Positions 26,913 through 35,853 of a stretch of DNA of 49,140 nucleotides are shown here, one piece after another. A program made the position numbers and the translations under genes. Every line of letters begins with the position of its first letter. Within the stretch, counting starts at the first letter, position 1. The stretch comes from Gammaproteobacteria bacterium (lineage in GTDB: Bacteria > Pseudomonadota > Gammaproteobacteria > Acidiferrobacterales > Sulfurifustaceae), in the NCBI GenBank assembly GCA_004298065.1, contig SCRL01000047.1:1-49140 (forward strand), in the 5' to 3' direction. The notes beneath the pieces were generated by a model. That model was not told where the DNA came from, did not search any database, and saw only the letters and a program-made list of their open reading frames with translations.

Positions 26913-27773
26913 TTACGCCGCCGCCACCAGCGCCAGTCCCGCGCAGACGACGAGCATGGCGGCGAGACGTGTGCGCCAGCGCTCGCGTTCGCGGAACGCC
27001 ACCATGGCGATGACGCCGGCGAGCACGATGCCGGCGTTGGTGAAGGCCACGGCGTAGGCCGCCGGAATGAACTGCATGGCGTAGATCACAAGCGCGTAGG
27101 CGTTGCCGATGCACAGCCCGCCGACGATCCATTTGAACGGATGCGGCGCGAGTTTCGGTATCAGCCGACGGCCGCGCTGGTGGTTTTCCCACGTGAGCGC
27201 GAGCCAGGCGGCGAGAAACGTGACGCTGACGTAGCCCAGCATCACGCCGTAGCCCGGCAATGCCGGTACCGCGAGCTTGTTGGCAGTCGAATAAATGCTG
27301 GTACCGAGCGCGGCCGTGAACGCCCACGGCAGCGCTCTTGCCGATTCGTCCTTGCTCGCGCGCGCGGTCGCGGCGAGCGCGAGCACGCCCGCGACACTGA
27401 CCACGATGCCGGTCCAGCCGCCGAGGGAAAGCGTTTCGCCGAACAACAGCACGGTCCAGAGCGCGATCAGGACCGGCGAGCTGCGCGCAATGGGATAGAC
27501 CAGCGGCACCGGCGCGTGCCGGTAGGCGTTGCCGAGCGCGAGGAAATACATGGCCTCGGCGGCGCAGGTGATGCCGAGCAGGGTTGCGAGGCGCCACGAC
27601 CAGTCGGCGTAGAGCGCAAGCTGCACCAGCGACCATGGGCCCACCAGTACCAGCCAACCGAGCAGCGCCCACCACAGAAAGCGCGCATCCGGTTCGCTGC
27701 GCCGCGCCATAAGATTCCACGCCACGTGCAGCAGCACCGAGAGCGTGAGCGCCGCCACGGCCGCCAGGGTCAT
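26913..27773 (-). CDS. EamA/DMT-family transporter
   Basis: 286 residues with about ten TM helices in two EamA repeats (first about 1-130, second about 150-286). YPIARSSPVLIALW and FTNAGIVLAGVIAMVAFRER are typical of the drug/metabolite transporter superfamily. Substrate unknown. It converges with the AEC permease gene. Confidence 0.85.
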   Translation of the reverse strand: MTLAAVAALTLSVLLHVAWNLMARRSEPDARFLWWALLGWLVLVGPWSLVQLALYADWSWRLATLLGITCAAEAMYFLALGNAYRHAPVPLVYPIARSSPVLIALWTVLLFGETLSLGGWTGIVVSVAGVLALAATARASKDESARALPWAFTAALGTSIYSTANKLAVPALPGYGVMLGYVSVTFLAAWLALTWENHQRGRRLIPKLAPHPFKWIVGGLCIGNAYALVIYAMQFIPAAYAVAFTNAGIVLAGVIAMVAFRERERWRTRLAAMLVVCAGLALVAAA

Positions 27774-27780
27774 GGGGCTT

Positions 27781-27984
27781 TCACGCTCCGCCGGCTTGCG
27801 CTTCGCGGCATTTCTTGCAGCGCAGTAATTTCCCCAAATGGCGCGCGCGACCTTCGGCCGTGATCGCCCACGGGCGGTTGATCCACGGCGGGCGATGGCG
27901 CACGTGTTGCGCGTGACCGCATTCGAGATCGGCGACCCAGTCGCCGTGTTCGTCCTGGTGGTAACCGACGATCTGACGCAGCAT
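27781..27984 (-). CDS. DUF3565-family zinc-ribbon-like small protein
   Basis: 67 residues: MLRQIVGYHQDEHGDWVADL, CGHAQHVRHRPPW and LRCKKC match DUF3565. The Cys/His pairs suggest a bound metal. Function unknown. It probably shares a transcript with the EamA transporter gene. Confidence 0.8.
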   Translation of the reverse strand: MLRQIVGYHQDEHGDWVADLECGHAQHVRHRPPWINRPWAITAEGRARHLGKLLRCKKCREAQAGGA

Positions 27985-28101
27985 GCAACGATTGTACGGG
28001 AATTAGCCGGCCAACATAAAAAATTCTGATTTGTTCTCGCGGAAAGACGGCGACAGGATTAAATCGCTTGTGCACGATCCCGAGAAGGGAAGGAGGCAAG
28101 C

Positions 28102-28257
28102 ATGTGTCACGACTACTGGCATGAGAAGAGGCTTCAGGAAGAGGCAGAGGAGCGGGCGCGGCGCGAAGCCAGGGAGATAATCCGCAAGGCGAAGGAAGCG
28201 CCGCCGAAAGCTCCGGTCTCCGAGCCTGTCACCGAAACCGAGAAAGAACCCGCCTGA
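28102..28257 (+). CDS. 51-residue charged helical protein, unknown
   Basis: Begins MCHDYWHEKR, then a Glu/Arg/Ala-rich helix (about 10-32) and a Pro/Glu/Thr/Lys tail ending TEKEPA. A strong GGGAAGGAGG site lies seven bases upstream and a good terminator follows the stop, so a real small gene is likely. No known family. Confidence 0.6.
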   Translation: MCHDYWHEKRLQEEAEERARREAREIIRKAKEAPPKAPVSEPVTETEKEPA

Positions 28258-28278
28258 TAATCCCAATAATCGTTACCG

Positions 28279-28305
28279 AACCCCGCCTTCAGCGGGGTTC
28301 TTTAT
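28279..28305 (+). terminator. Rho-independent terminator after the 51-residue gene
   Basis: AACCCCGC (28279-28286) pairs with GCGGGGTT (28292-28299) around CTTCA, followed by CTTTAT. It may serve the minus-strand hydrolase gene ending at 28311 as well. Confidence 0.85.
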
Positions 28306-28310
28306 ATTCG

Positions 28311-29408
28311 TTAATTGAACACCCAATAGTCGCCGCGGTCGGACTTTCGCGGCTTGAGTTCGCGCGCCGGCGGTGCGGCGTCGTGGAGCAGCAGGTGCTT
28401 GATGTCCTGCAGCACCCGTTTGGTTTCAGCGAAATAGGAGTGGAACAACTCGAACCACTGGGCGCCGAGACCGCTGGTGTCCACCGTGTCCAGGTTCGCC
28501 GCGACAATGGGTTTCTCGCCGGCGCGCTCGTAGCCGTGCACCAGGTGCGAGGCCATGAGCGCCTTGTCATCTTCGGAAACATACAGCGTCACGCGCGTCG
28601 CGCTCAGACGCAGTACCGGCATGACGTCGCGCCGGAACACGTCGGCATCGATGTCCGGTGCGGCAAGGATGATGTGGTGCAGCTTGCCGGCGGTGCCGCG
28701 TTCGCACACCATCTCGCGCAGCGCCGCGGCGAGCACGCGGTTGCCCATGCTGTGGGCGATGACGTGCACCCGCGCCTTGCCGCTGTTGGCTGTGAGATCG
28801 TTCAGGAACTGCTTGAAGTTGTGCGCCGACCATTCGGCGTTGGCCTCATCCAGCGTGTAACCCGACGCCGTGCCCTGCGACGGCCAGCTGTAGGCGACGG
28901 CGGGGCCCGGGAATTCGAGGTCGTGCTTGAGCTGCGCGGTGCGGAACAGCGCGTTGCGAAAGTCGTTCAGATAGCCGTGCACATACACCAATACATCGTT
29001 CGGTTTTGCCCCGGTCGTGGCCGCGCGCATGCGCGCGAGGAAGCCGGGTGCGTCCAGGGCATCGAGCTGTTTGATCGTGAAGTGCTTGGTGGGGTCGTAC
29101 TTCTCGGTTTCCAGCGGGATAAGGGATTTCTCCCGGACCAGGACGGAGGCGAGGGTCGGCACGGTGACGGTGGCGCTGCCGTAGGACATCGGCCCGCGGC
29201 GCTTGCCGAACGGCAGGCCCTTTTTCACGTCGTCGGCATCGGGCGCCGAGCGGTCGGTGGCGTACAGAACCTCGTAGGTTTTGAAGCCGCGCACGTCGGG
29301 GCCGCCTTCGCCGCCGCTGCCGCCGAAGGGCAGGGTGGCACAGGCGCTGAGCAGCGTGGCGATGCCAAGCACAACGGCCGTGCGTACGGTGACGAAGCAA
29401 CGTTCCAT
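28311..29408 (-). CDS. DUF900-type alpha/beta hydrolase lipoprotein
   Basis: 365 residues with lipoprotein signal (LLSAC, Cys about 23). The hydrolase core includes DVLVYVHGYLNDF, the nucleophile elbow AHSMGN and AAPDIDADVF. The N-terminal YEVLYATDRS is typical of DUF900 proteins. Probably an outer-membrane-attached or periplasmic esterase; substrate unknown. Last gene of the nine-gene minus-strand run. Confidence 0.85.
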   Translation of the reverse strand: MERCFVTVRTAVVLGIATLLSACATLPFGGSGGEGGPDVRGFKTYEVLYATDRSAPDADDVKKGLPFGKRRGPMSYGSATVTVPTLASVLVREKSLIPLETEKYDPTKHFTIKQLDALDAPGFLARMRAATTGAKPNDVLVYVHGYLNDFRNALFRTAQLKHDLEFPGPAVAYSWPSQGTASGYTLDEANAEWSAHNFKQFLNDLTANSGKARVHVIAHSMGNRVLAAALREMVCERGTAGKLHHIILAAPDIDADVFRRDVMPVLRLSATRVTLYVSEDDKALMASHLVHGYERAGEKPIVAANLDTVDTSGLGAQWFELFHSYFAETKRVLQDIKHLLLHDAAPPARELKPRKSDRGDYWVFN

Positions 29409-29468
29409 GATTTTCCTCCTCTCAGGCGTGCAAACTATGACGCAGGCAGGACTGGACGTAAATCGGAA

Positions 29469-30248
29469 CTACACCAGCAGCCGCCGGCGCACGAGTTTCA
29501 CCGCTACCAGATAGCCCACGAGCCCGTAGGCCGCGAGCACGCCGAGGTGCAGCGCCACGTCGGTCACCGGCTGGCCCGCGACCAGCGGGCGAATGAGGTC
29601 CACGGCGTGCGTCAGCGGCAGGAACTGCACCACGCCCTGCAACGCCGGCGGCAGCGACGACACCGGGTAGAACACGCCCGAGAGCACGAACATCGGCGTG
29701 ATCAGCAGCGTGACGTAGTAGTTGAAAAAATCGTAGCCGCGCGCGAGCGCGCTCATGACGAGCGCCGGGCCGGCGAACGTGAGCCCCACGAGGAACTGGA
29801 TCGGCAGCACCCACAGCGCCTGCCAGCCGCTCACCGCGCCGAGCAGCGCCGCGACCGCGAGGATGGCAGCGCCGTTAATCACGGCCTTGGTGGCGCACCA
29901 CAGCATCTCGCCGGCGAGGATGTCGGCGACCTCCATCGGCGTGGTGAGGATCGCCTCGTAGGTGCGCTGCGGGATCATGCGCGTGTACACCGAGTACATC
30001 GCCTCGAAGCTTGCGGTGTTCATCGGGCTGGAGGCGAGGATGCCGGAGGCGAGAAAGGTGAGGTAGGGCATGTTCATCATTTCGCCGATGAACAGGCCGA
30101 GACCGTAACCGAGGCCGATCAGGTACAGAAACGGCTCGCCGAAGTTGATGAGGAGGGACGGCCCGAGCAGCTTGCGCCACACGAGCGTGTTGCGCCGCCA
30201 CAGGGCGAACGCGGCATTGCGAAAGCGCGGCACCAGGGTCATGCGCAT
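29469..30248 (-). CDS. ABC-2 type permease (NodJ-like)
   Basis: 259 residues with six TM helices. The conserved permease segments EPFLYLIGLGYGLG, MYSVYTRMIPQRTYEAIL and PMFVLSGVFYPVSSLP match NodJ/DrrB-like exporters. The start at 30248 lies two bases after the ATPase stop; a second ATG six bases on is possible. With the ATPase it forms an efflux system of unknown substrate. Confidence 0.87.
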   Translation of the reverse strand: MRMTLVPRFRNAAFALWRRNTLVWRKLLGPSLLINFGEPFLYLIGLGYGLGLFIGEMMNMPYLTFLASGILASSPMNTASFEAMYSVYTRMIPQRTYEAILTTPMEVADILAGEMLWCATKAVINGAAILAVAALLGAVSGWQALWVLPIQFLVGLTFAGPALVMSALARGYDFFNYYVTLLITPMFVLSGVFYPVSSLPPALQGVVQFLPLTHAVDLIRPLVAGQPVTDVALHLGVLAAYGLVGYLVAVKLVRRRLLV

Positions 30249-30250
30249 CG

Positions 30251-31162
30251 TCAGTCCCTCAACTCCCGCCCCGTGATCTTCAGGAACACGTCCTCGAGAT
30301 TGGCCGGACGGTGCAGGAAGGTGAGATCGGCGCGGCCCTCGAGGTGCTTGATGTGCGTCGTGGCGTCGTGGGTGTAACAATAAAAAGTATCGCCCATTGC
30401 CTCCAACCGGCAGTCAGGCACGCCGCCGAGCGCGGCACGCACCGTCCCCGCGGCGCCGCGCACTTCGATCACCTCCGGCTCGACGTGCCGGCGGATCAGG
30501 CTCGCGGGCGAGTCACGGTCGAGCAGCCGGCCCTGATCCAGTATCACCAGCTCGTCGCACAGGCGCTCGGCCTCTTCCATGTAGTGCGTCGTGATGAGCA
30601 GCGTCTTGCCCTGGGCGCGCAGGTCGCGCAGCCGGCCCCAGATCATGTGCCGCGCCTGCGGGTCGAGTCCGGTGGTGGGCTCGTCCAGGATCAGCAGCTC
30701 CGGATCGTTCACTAGCGCGCGGGCGATGGTGAGGCGGCGCTTCATGCCGCCCGAGAGCGTGCCGATGGGGCTGTCGGCGCGGTCGGTGAGCTCGACGAAC
30801 GCGAGCAGCTCGCGGATGCGCGCGTCGAGCGTGTGCGCCGGGATGCCGAAGTAATGGCCGTAGATGCGCAGGTTCTCGGCCACGGTGAAGTCGGGGTCGA
30901 GATTGTCCATCTGTGGCACGACGCCGGTGCGCGCGCGCACCGCGCGCCCGGCCTCGGGGATCGGCAGGCCGAAGACGCGGATGCGCCCGCCGTTGAGCGG
31001 CGACTGGCCGAGCAGCAGGCGCAGCGTCGTGGTCTTGCCGGCGCCGTTCGGCCCGAGCACGCCGACGCAGCGCCCGCGCGGGACCGAGAGGCTCACGCCG
31101 CGCACGACCTCGCGGCTGTCGTAGCGCTTGATCAGTCCCTCGATTTCGACCACGGCGTCCAT
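30251..31162 (-). CDS. ABC exporter ATPase (NodI/DrrA-like)
   Basis: 303 residues: Walker A GPNGAGKTT, signature LSGGMKRR, Walker B LLILDEPTTGLD and the H-loop TTHYMEEAERL. The C-terminal region of about 80 residues after the ATPase core is typical of DrrA/NodI. It is paired with the permease gene next to it and follows the FAH-family gene by eight bases, hinting at export of a product of that metabolic run. Confidence 0.9.
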   Translation of the reverse strand: MDAVVEIEGLIKRYDSREVVRGVSLSVPRGRCVGVLGPNGAGKTTTLRLLLGQSPLNGGRIRVFGLPIPEAGRAVRARTGVVPQMDNLDPDFTVAENLRIYGHYFGIPAHTLDARIRELLAFVELTDRADSPIGTLSGGMKRRLTIARALVNDPELLILDEPTTGLDPQARHMIWGRLRDLRAQGKTLLITTHYMEEAERLCDELVILDQGRLLDRDSPASLIRRHVEPEVIEVRGAAGTVRAALGGVPDCRLEAMGDTFYCYTHDATTHIKHLEGRADLTFLHRPANLEDVFLKITGRELRD

Positions 31163-31170
31163 TACCGGAT

Positions 31171-32040
31171 TCACACGATGCGGTTGCGCAGCACGCCGAT
31201 TTTTTCGATCTCGCACTCGACGACGTCGCCGGACTTCAGGAACTCCGGCGGCTGGCGCGCGAAGCCGACGCCGGCGGGCGTGCCGGTGGCGATCACGTCG
31301 CCCGGTTCGAGCGTCATGGCGCGCGAGAGGGTTTCGACGATCGTTGCGACGCCGAAGATCATCTGTGCCGTGCTCGAATCCTGTTTGGTTGCGCCGTTGA
31401 CGCGGCAGGCGAGTCGCAACGCCTGGGGATCGGGAATCTCGTCCGCGGTCACGATCGCCGGGCCGATGGGGCAGAAGCCGTCGAGGCTTTTGCCGAGGAA
31501 CCACTGCTTGTGGCGGAACTGCAAATCGCGCGCCGAAAGGTCATTGATGACGGTGTAGCCGAAGACATGCGCCAGCGCCTGGGCGCGGGGGATCGCGCGC
31601 CCGCCGGTGCCGATGACCACGCCCAATTCCACCTCCCAGTCGAGCTCGGACGTGACGCCGGCGTGCGCCGGTACGTCGGCGCCGGGCGCGGTGACGCTGG
31701 TCGGGCTCTTGGTGAACACCACCGGGTGCTCCGGCAGCTCGATCGGCAGGCCCTTGGCGCGGGCGATTTCCTCGGCGTGGTCCTTGTAGTTGAGCCCGAG
31801 ACACATGACGTTCTTGCGCGGGCGCGGGATCGGCGCGAGCAGTTCCGCCTTGTCGGCCGCGATCCGCGTTGTCAGGCGCGGCAGTTCGGCGCGCAGGCGC
31901 GCGAGCAGTGCGGGGCCGCCGGCAATGAGTTCGAGCATGGACGCCGGCCAGCCGGCTTCCTGCGGCAGCAGCACGATGGACTCTTCCTGCAAAACGCCAA
32001 GGCGTTCGTGGTTCTGATGGCGGCAGGTAATAAGGTGCAT
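31171..32040 (-). CDS. Fumarylacetoacetate hydrolase-family enzyme
   Basis: 289 residues. The FAH catalytic domain starts near residue 75: NVMCLGLNYKDHAEE, FTKSPTSVTAPG, LDWEVELGVVIG (metal-binding Glu residues), FGYTVINDLSARD and GDVIATGTPAGVG. Members cleave C-C bonds of 2,4-diketo acids or act as decarboxylases or hydratases on aromatic breakdown products. The exact substrate cannot be told. Confidence 0.88.
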   Translation of the reverse strand: MHLITCRHQNHERLGVLQEESIVLLPQEAGWPASMLELIAGGPALLARLRAELPRLTTRIAADKAELLAPIPRPRKNVMCLGLNYKDHAEEIARAKGLPIELPEHPVVFTKSPTSVTAPGADVPAHAGVTSELDWEVELGVVIGTGGRAIPRAQALAHVFGYTVINDLSARDLQFRHKQWFLGKSLDGFCPIGPAIVTADEIPDPQALRLACRVNGATKQDSSTAQMIFGVATIVETLSRAMTLEPGDVIATGTPAGVGFARQPPEFLKSGDVVECEIEKIGVLRNRIV

Positions 32041-32127
32041 GGCGCGGGCGTCCGGGTGGAAGGCGGCTTATTGTACGGGGTTGGCCGCGTTGCCGAACAG
32101 CGCGCACCCACTGCGGCGGGCCTCGGC

Positions 32128-32925
32128 CTATTTTGACTGGAGACCGACGGCGATCGCGAGCATGCCGACCGCGCCGTACTCGATGCCATCGACGGGAAAC
32201 GATACGGCCTCGCCTTGGCCTTGTTGGGCGACGACGTAGAGCAGCGGCAGATAGTGATCCGGCGTCGGTACGCTCAGGCGCGCGTCCGCGCCGAGCGTCT
32301 CGAATGCGATCAGCGCCGCGTGATTTCGCATGGTGAGAAGGTCGCGCACCTTGTCGTTGAAGCGGACCGCCCAGTCGTACGGCGGCGCGTTGTCGGTCCA
32401 CTGGATCCGCCCGAGATTGTGCACCACGTTGCCGCTGCCAACGATCAGCACGCCTTCGTCGCGCAACGGCGCAAGCCGCGCCGCCAGCGCATAGTGAAAT
32501 CGCGCGGGCTGGGTGGCGTCGAGGCTCAACTGCACCACCGGCACGTCGGCCTCAGGGAACGCGTGCGCGAGCACCGACCACGTGCCGTGGTCGAGCCCCC
32601 ATTCCTCGTCCAGTCGCACGTCGACGGGCGCGAGCAGATTGCGCACGCGCGCGGCAAGCGCGAGATCGCCGGGCGCCGGATACCGCACCGCATAAAGCTC
32701 CTTCGGGAATCCGCCGAAATCATGGATCGTGCGCGGCCGTTCCATCGCGGTCACGGCCGTGCCGCGCGTGTACCAGTGCGCGGAAATCGCGAGGATCGCT
32801 TTGGGTTTGGGCAGTGACTCACCCAGCCGGCGCCAGGCCTCGGTGTAACGGTTATGTTCCAGCGTGTTCATCGGGCTGCCATGCCCGAAGAACACCGCCG
32901 GCATCCGTTGCGCGCTAGCGGCCAT
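32128..32925 (-). CDS. ygiD: YgiD-type extradiol dioxygenase (4,5-DOPA dioxygenase family)
   Basis: 265 residues of the class III extradiol (LigB-like) family. Likely metal-binding and catalytic histidines are in FFGHGSPMN, ISAHWYTRG, LDHGTWSVL and PTPDHYLPLLY. YgiD-type enzymes ring-open catechols such as DOPA. The neighbouring FAH-family gene could act on a ring-cleavage product. Confidence 0.88.
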   Translation of the reverse strand: MAASAQRMPAVFFGHGSPMNTLEHNRYTEAWRRLGESLPKPKAILAISAHWYTRGTAVTAMERPRTIHDFGGFPKELYAVRYPAPGDLALAARVRNLLAPVDVRLDEEWGLDHGTWSVLAHAFPEADVPVVQLSLDATQPARFHYALAARLAPLRDEGVLIVGSGNVVHNLGRIQWTDNAPPYDWAVRFNDKVRDLLTMRNHAALIAFETLGADARLSVPTPDHYLPLLYVVAQQGQGEAVSFPVDGIEYGAVGMLAIAVGLQSK

Positions 32926-32946
32926 GCGGGGTTTCCTTGCCGCGGT

Positions 32947-33513
32947 TCATCCGGCGGGCGTGCGTTGCGCGGCGAACGCCACGAGCTGTTCGAGGTAGGC
33001 ACGCAGCCGCGCACGCAACTCGTCGTCCGCCAGTCGCCCCTCGGCGTCGAAGGCCTTGCCGGCGCCGGAGACATAGAGCGAGCGGGCGAAGAACGGACGC
33101 ATGCCGAGATAACGCAACACCGGCAGCCAGGCGGTCTGCGACAGCACCGTGCCCCAGCCGCCCGGGGTGGCGCCGATCACGCCGACCGGCTTGCCGCCGA
33201 ACACGCGCGGGAGGTCGGCCGGTGGGCGCGACAACCAGTCGATGGCGTTCTTGAACACGCCGGGAATCGAGCTGTTGTATTCGGGCGTTGCCAGCAGCAG
33301 ACCGTCGGCGGCCGCGATGCGCGCCTTGAGCGCGACAACGGCTTCGGGAATGCCCCGCTCGGCCTCGAGGTCGGCGTTATAGAGCGGAAACTCCCGGATC
33401 GAGGCGATGTCGATGATGCAGCCGGCGGGCGCCAGCTCGACCGCCGCGCGCAGCAGCGCGGAGTTGTAGGACCCGCGCCGCAGGCTGCCGGCGATGCCTA
33501 TCATGGTTGTCAT
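32947..33513 (-). CDS. NADPH-dependent FMN reductase-family protein
   Basis: 188 residues with a flavodoxin-like fold: GIAGSLRRGSYNSALLR binds FMN phosphate, ATPEYNSSIPGVFKNAIDW is the family signature and IGATPGGWGT follows. Probably a quinone, azo or chromate reductase using NAD(P)H. The start is the ATG at 33513 (MTTMIG). Confidence 0.88.
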   Translation of the reverse strand: MTTMIGIAGSLRRGSYNSALLRAAVELAPAGCIIDIASIREFPLYNADLEAERGIPEAVVALKARIAAADGLLLATPEYNSSIPGVFKNAIDWLSRPPADLPRVFGGKPVGVIGATPGGWGTVLSQTAWLPVLRYLGMRPFFARSLYVSGAGKAFDAEGRLADDELRARLRAYLEQLVAFAAQRTPAG

Positions 33514-33533
33514 GACAATCGTTCCTGAATCCG

Positions 33534-34049
33534 CTATGGCGCGAGACCAATCTGCTTCATGAAACTCCGGTTGTCCCAGAACAACCACTCCTCGGCCATG
33601 ACGCCGTTTTCCCAGCGTCCGATAGTCGCCATCGGCAGCCTGAAGGCCTTGCCGGTCGGTGCAATGGTTTTGCCGCCGCCGATCGGCATCGGTTTGGTGA
33701 ACGTGCCTTCGATGACGCCCGTGACCGCCGTCCACTCGCGGGAGGCGATCCGAATGGGATGCTCCTTGATGCGGGTGTCTGGCGCATACACGAACATCGC
33801 CTTGAGGTCCTCGATGTGCACGTCGATGCCGGTGGTGGTGCGGCCGTCCGGCCAGTGGACGATGACGTTCTGGGCGTGGCTCTTGCCGAGCTGATCCCAC
33901 TTCTGGCCGCTGAAGACGTTGAAATCCAGATCGTCGAAATTTTCGAGATTGGTCTTCTCGGCCAGCTTAGCGCTGTCGGTGCAACCGCCGAGCAGTGCGA
34001 AGGCGGTGGTCGCAATCAATATCGGTTTCACTACGGTTCTGAGTGCCAT
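33534..34049 (-). CDS. SnoaL-like lipoprotein (ester cyclase family)
   Basis: 171 residues with lipobox ALLGGC (Cys about 23). The NTF2-like region includes VIVHWPDGRTTTGIDVHIEDLKA and ENGVMAEEWLFWDNRSFMKQIGL, typical of SnoaL-like polyketide cyclase relatives, a broad family whose members are often not cyclases. It is predicted to be outside the cytoplasm. Confidence 0.78.
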   Translation of the reverse strand: MALRTVVKPILIATTAFALLGGCTDSAKLAEKTNLENFDDLDFNVFSGQKWDQLGKSHAQNVIVHWPDGRTTTGIDVHIEDLKAMFVYAPDTRIKEHPIRIASREWTAVTGVIEGTFTKPMPIGGGKTIAPTGKAFRLPMATIGRWENGVMAEEWLFWDNRSFMKQIGLAP

Positions 34050-34086
34050 GGCGAAGCCCTCCGGTTTGAACGTTTACTGTACAGCG

Positions 34087-34980
34087 CTACGCGTGGATGC
34101 TGCCCATGCGTCCCGACTGGTAATCGCGGAAAGCCTGTTCGATTTCCTCGCGCGTGTTCATCACGAACGGGCCATAACGGGCCACCGGCTCGTTGAGCGG
34201 CTGGCCGGCGAGCAGCAGCAGGTCGGCGGGCGCCGCAGCCTCGGCCGCGAGCGCGACGACATCGCCGTCGCCGAGCCTGGCCATCTGGCCCTCGTGCACG
34301 GGTGTGCGCTCCTTGCCGGTTTGCACCGTGCCCGAGATCAGGTAGACAAGCGCGTTGAACCCGGCCGGCACCGGCTGGTGGATCGTTCCACCCGGCTCTA
34401 GGGTGAAATGCAGGTAATAGATCGGCGTGCGGGTTTCGATCACCGCGCGCTTGCCGAGCGCCTCGCCCGCGATCACGCGCACTTTCACGCTTCCGTCGAT
34501 GCTGCGCGCCTCGGGAATGCCGGCGGTCGGGATTTCCTGGTAGTGCGGCGCGATCATCTTGTCGCGCGCCGGCAGGTTCACCCAGACCTGGAACCCGTGC
34601 ATCACGCCGCCGTTGCGCATGAACTCGTCGGACGGCAGCTCGGAATGCACCACGCCGCTGCCGGCCGTCATCCACTGCACGTCGCCGGGGGCGAGCTTGC
34701 CGGCATGCCCGGCCGAGTCCTTGTGCTGGAAGCCGCCGGACAGGAGATAGGTCACGGTCTCGAAACCGCGATGCGGGTGGTCGGGCGCGCCGATGCCTTC
34801 GCCCGGACCCCAGGTCACCGGTCCCAGATGATCGAGTAGCAGGAACGGATCGACCTGCGGCAACCTTGTGGTGGGAAACGGTCGCCTGACAGGGAAGCCG
34901 CCCCCTTCGAGGGTTCGTTCGCTGGTAATGACTTCGACGACCGGGCGAAGGATGGTCGTCTGCGCGGTGGTTATCGTCAT
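34087..34980 (-). CDS. Pirin-family protein (long form)
   Basis: 297 residues, bicupin. The N-terminal cupin has the metal-binding HPHRGFETVTYLLSG and VVHSE motifs; the C-terminal pirin domain is LHFTLEPGGTIHQPVP. Bacterial pirins can act as quercetin dioxygenases or redox-sensitive regulators. The start at 34980 follows AGGAGG; a slightly longer in-frame ATG has no good site. Confidence 0.9.
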   Translation of the reverse strand: MTITTAQTTILRPVVEVITSERTLEGGGFPVRRPFPTTRLPQVDPFLLLDHLGPVTWGPGEGIGAPDHPHRGFETVTYLLSGGFQHKDSAGHAGKLAPGDVQWMTAGSGVVHSELPSDEFMRNGGVMHGFQVWVNLPARDKMIAPHYQEIPTAGIPEARSIDGSVKVRVIAGEALGKRAVIETRTPIYYLHFTLEPGGTIHQPVPAGFNALVYLISGTVQTGKERTPVHEGQMARLGDGDVVALAAEAAAPADLLLLAGQPLNEPVARYGPFVMNTREEIEQAFRDYQSGRMGSIHA

Positions 34981-35038
34981 GCGATCCTCCTGGCGCCAGG
35001 CCATGCCGTTGCCGGGGACGGCGGCAGTTACATGAGGG

Positions 35039-35734
35039 TCACGGCAAGTCGAACAAGAGCAGCTCGGCAGGCTTGTCGGTTTTGAACCGCAGCGCGGTTT
35101 CGTTTTCCACCGCGACGCCGTCGCCGGCGGCGAGTGGTTGGCCGTTGAGCGTCACATCGCCGCGCGCGACCTGTACCCAGGCGCGGCGCTTGGGCGCCAG
35201 CGCGTGCGCAACCCCGGTGCCGTTCAGGCGCGCGGCATAGACGCGCGCATCCTGATGAATCGTCACCGAGCCTTCGTGCCCGTCGGGCGAGGCGATGAGG
35301 CGCAGGCGGTCGGCGAGCGCGGCGTCGTCGAAGCGCGTCTGCTCGTAGCCCGGTGCGACACCCTGTTTATTCGGCAGCAGCCAGATTTGCAGCAGGTGCA
35401 CCTGCGTGTCCTTCGAGGGATTGAACTCGCTATGGCGGATGCCGGTGCCGGCCGACATGCGTTGGGCGTCGCCCGGACGGATCACCGAGCCGCTGCCGAG
35501 GCTGTCCTTGTGCTCGAGCGCGCCTTCGAGAATCCAGGTAATGATCTCCATGTCGCGGTGGCCGTGGGTCGGGAAGCCTTTCCCCGGCGCGACAAAGTCT
35601 TCGTTGATGACGCGCAGCACGGAAAATCCCATGTACGCCGGATCGTGATAATCGGCGAACGAAAACGTATGCCAGGTGTCGAGCCAGCCGTGGTTGAAAT
35701 GGCCGCGCTCCGCGGCGTGTCGTATCGAAATCAT
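35039..35734 (-). CDS. Pirin-family protein (short, YhhW/YhaK-like)
   Basis: 231 residues: [18 protein letters not shown] at the N-terminus, [19 protein letters not shown] and RHSEFNPS as the cupin metal site. This is the YhhW-type pirin, with quercetinase activity reported in E. coli. First gene of the minus-strand run. An FNR-like box (35752-35765) lies just upstream, too close for standard activation in this direction, so repression is possible. Confidence 0.9.
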   Translation of the reverse strand: MISIRHAAERGHFNHGWLDTWHTFSFADYHDPAYMGFSVLRVINEDFVAPGKGFPTHGHRDMEIITWILEGALEHKDSLGSGSVIRPGDAQRMSAGTGIRHSEFNPSKDTQVHLLQIWLLPNKQGVAPGYEQTRFDDAALADRLRLIASPDGHEGSVTIHQDARVYAARLNGTGVAHALAPKRRAWVQVARGDVTLNGQPLAAGDGVAVENETALRFKTDKPAELLLFDLP

Positions 35735-35751
35735 GTCGACCAGTTTCTCGC

Positions 35752-35793
35752 TTGATGTGAGTCAAGTAAATACCTGAGCGACGCAGTTATATA
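35752..35793 (+). promoter_or_regulatory. FNR/DNR-type promoter of the cytochrome c'/ubiUV operon
   Basis: TTGAT-GTGA-GTCAA at 35752-35765 (9/10 match) and a TATATA -10 at 35788-35793. The predicted start near 35800 is 41.5 bases from the box centre, the class II geometry. Divergent pirin gene on the other side. Confidence 0.8.
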
Positions 35794-35853
35794 TCTGTCC
35801 GCGCTTCTGTCGGAAAGCAATCCGCTGTCGCAACACCGCAGGGCGAAACACAC

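Noticed and set aside
28383-30377. Long plus-strand open frame (664 codons) opposite the hydrolase and ABC permease genes
   Set aside because: It is the antisense shadow of clearly recognisable minus-strand genes in GC-rich DNA and has no protein-like motifs.
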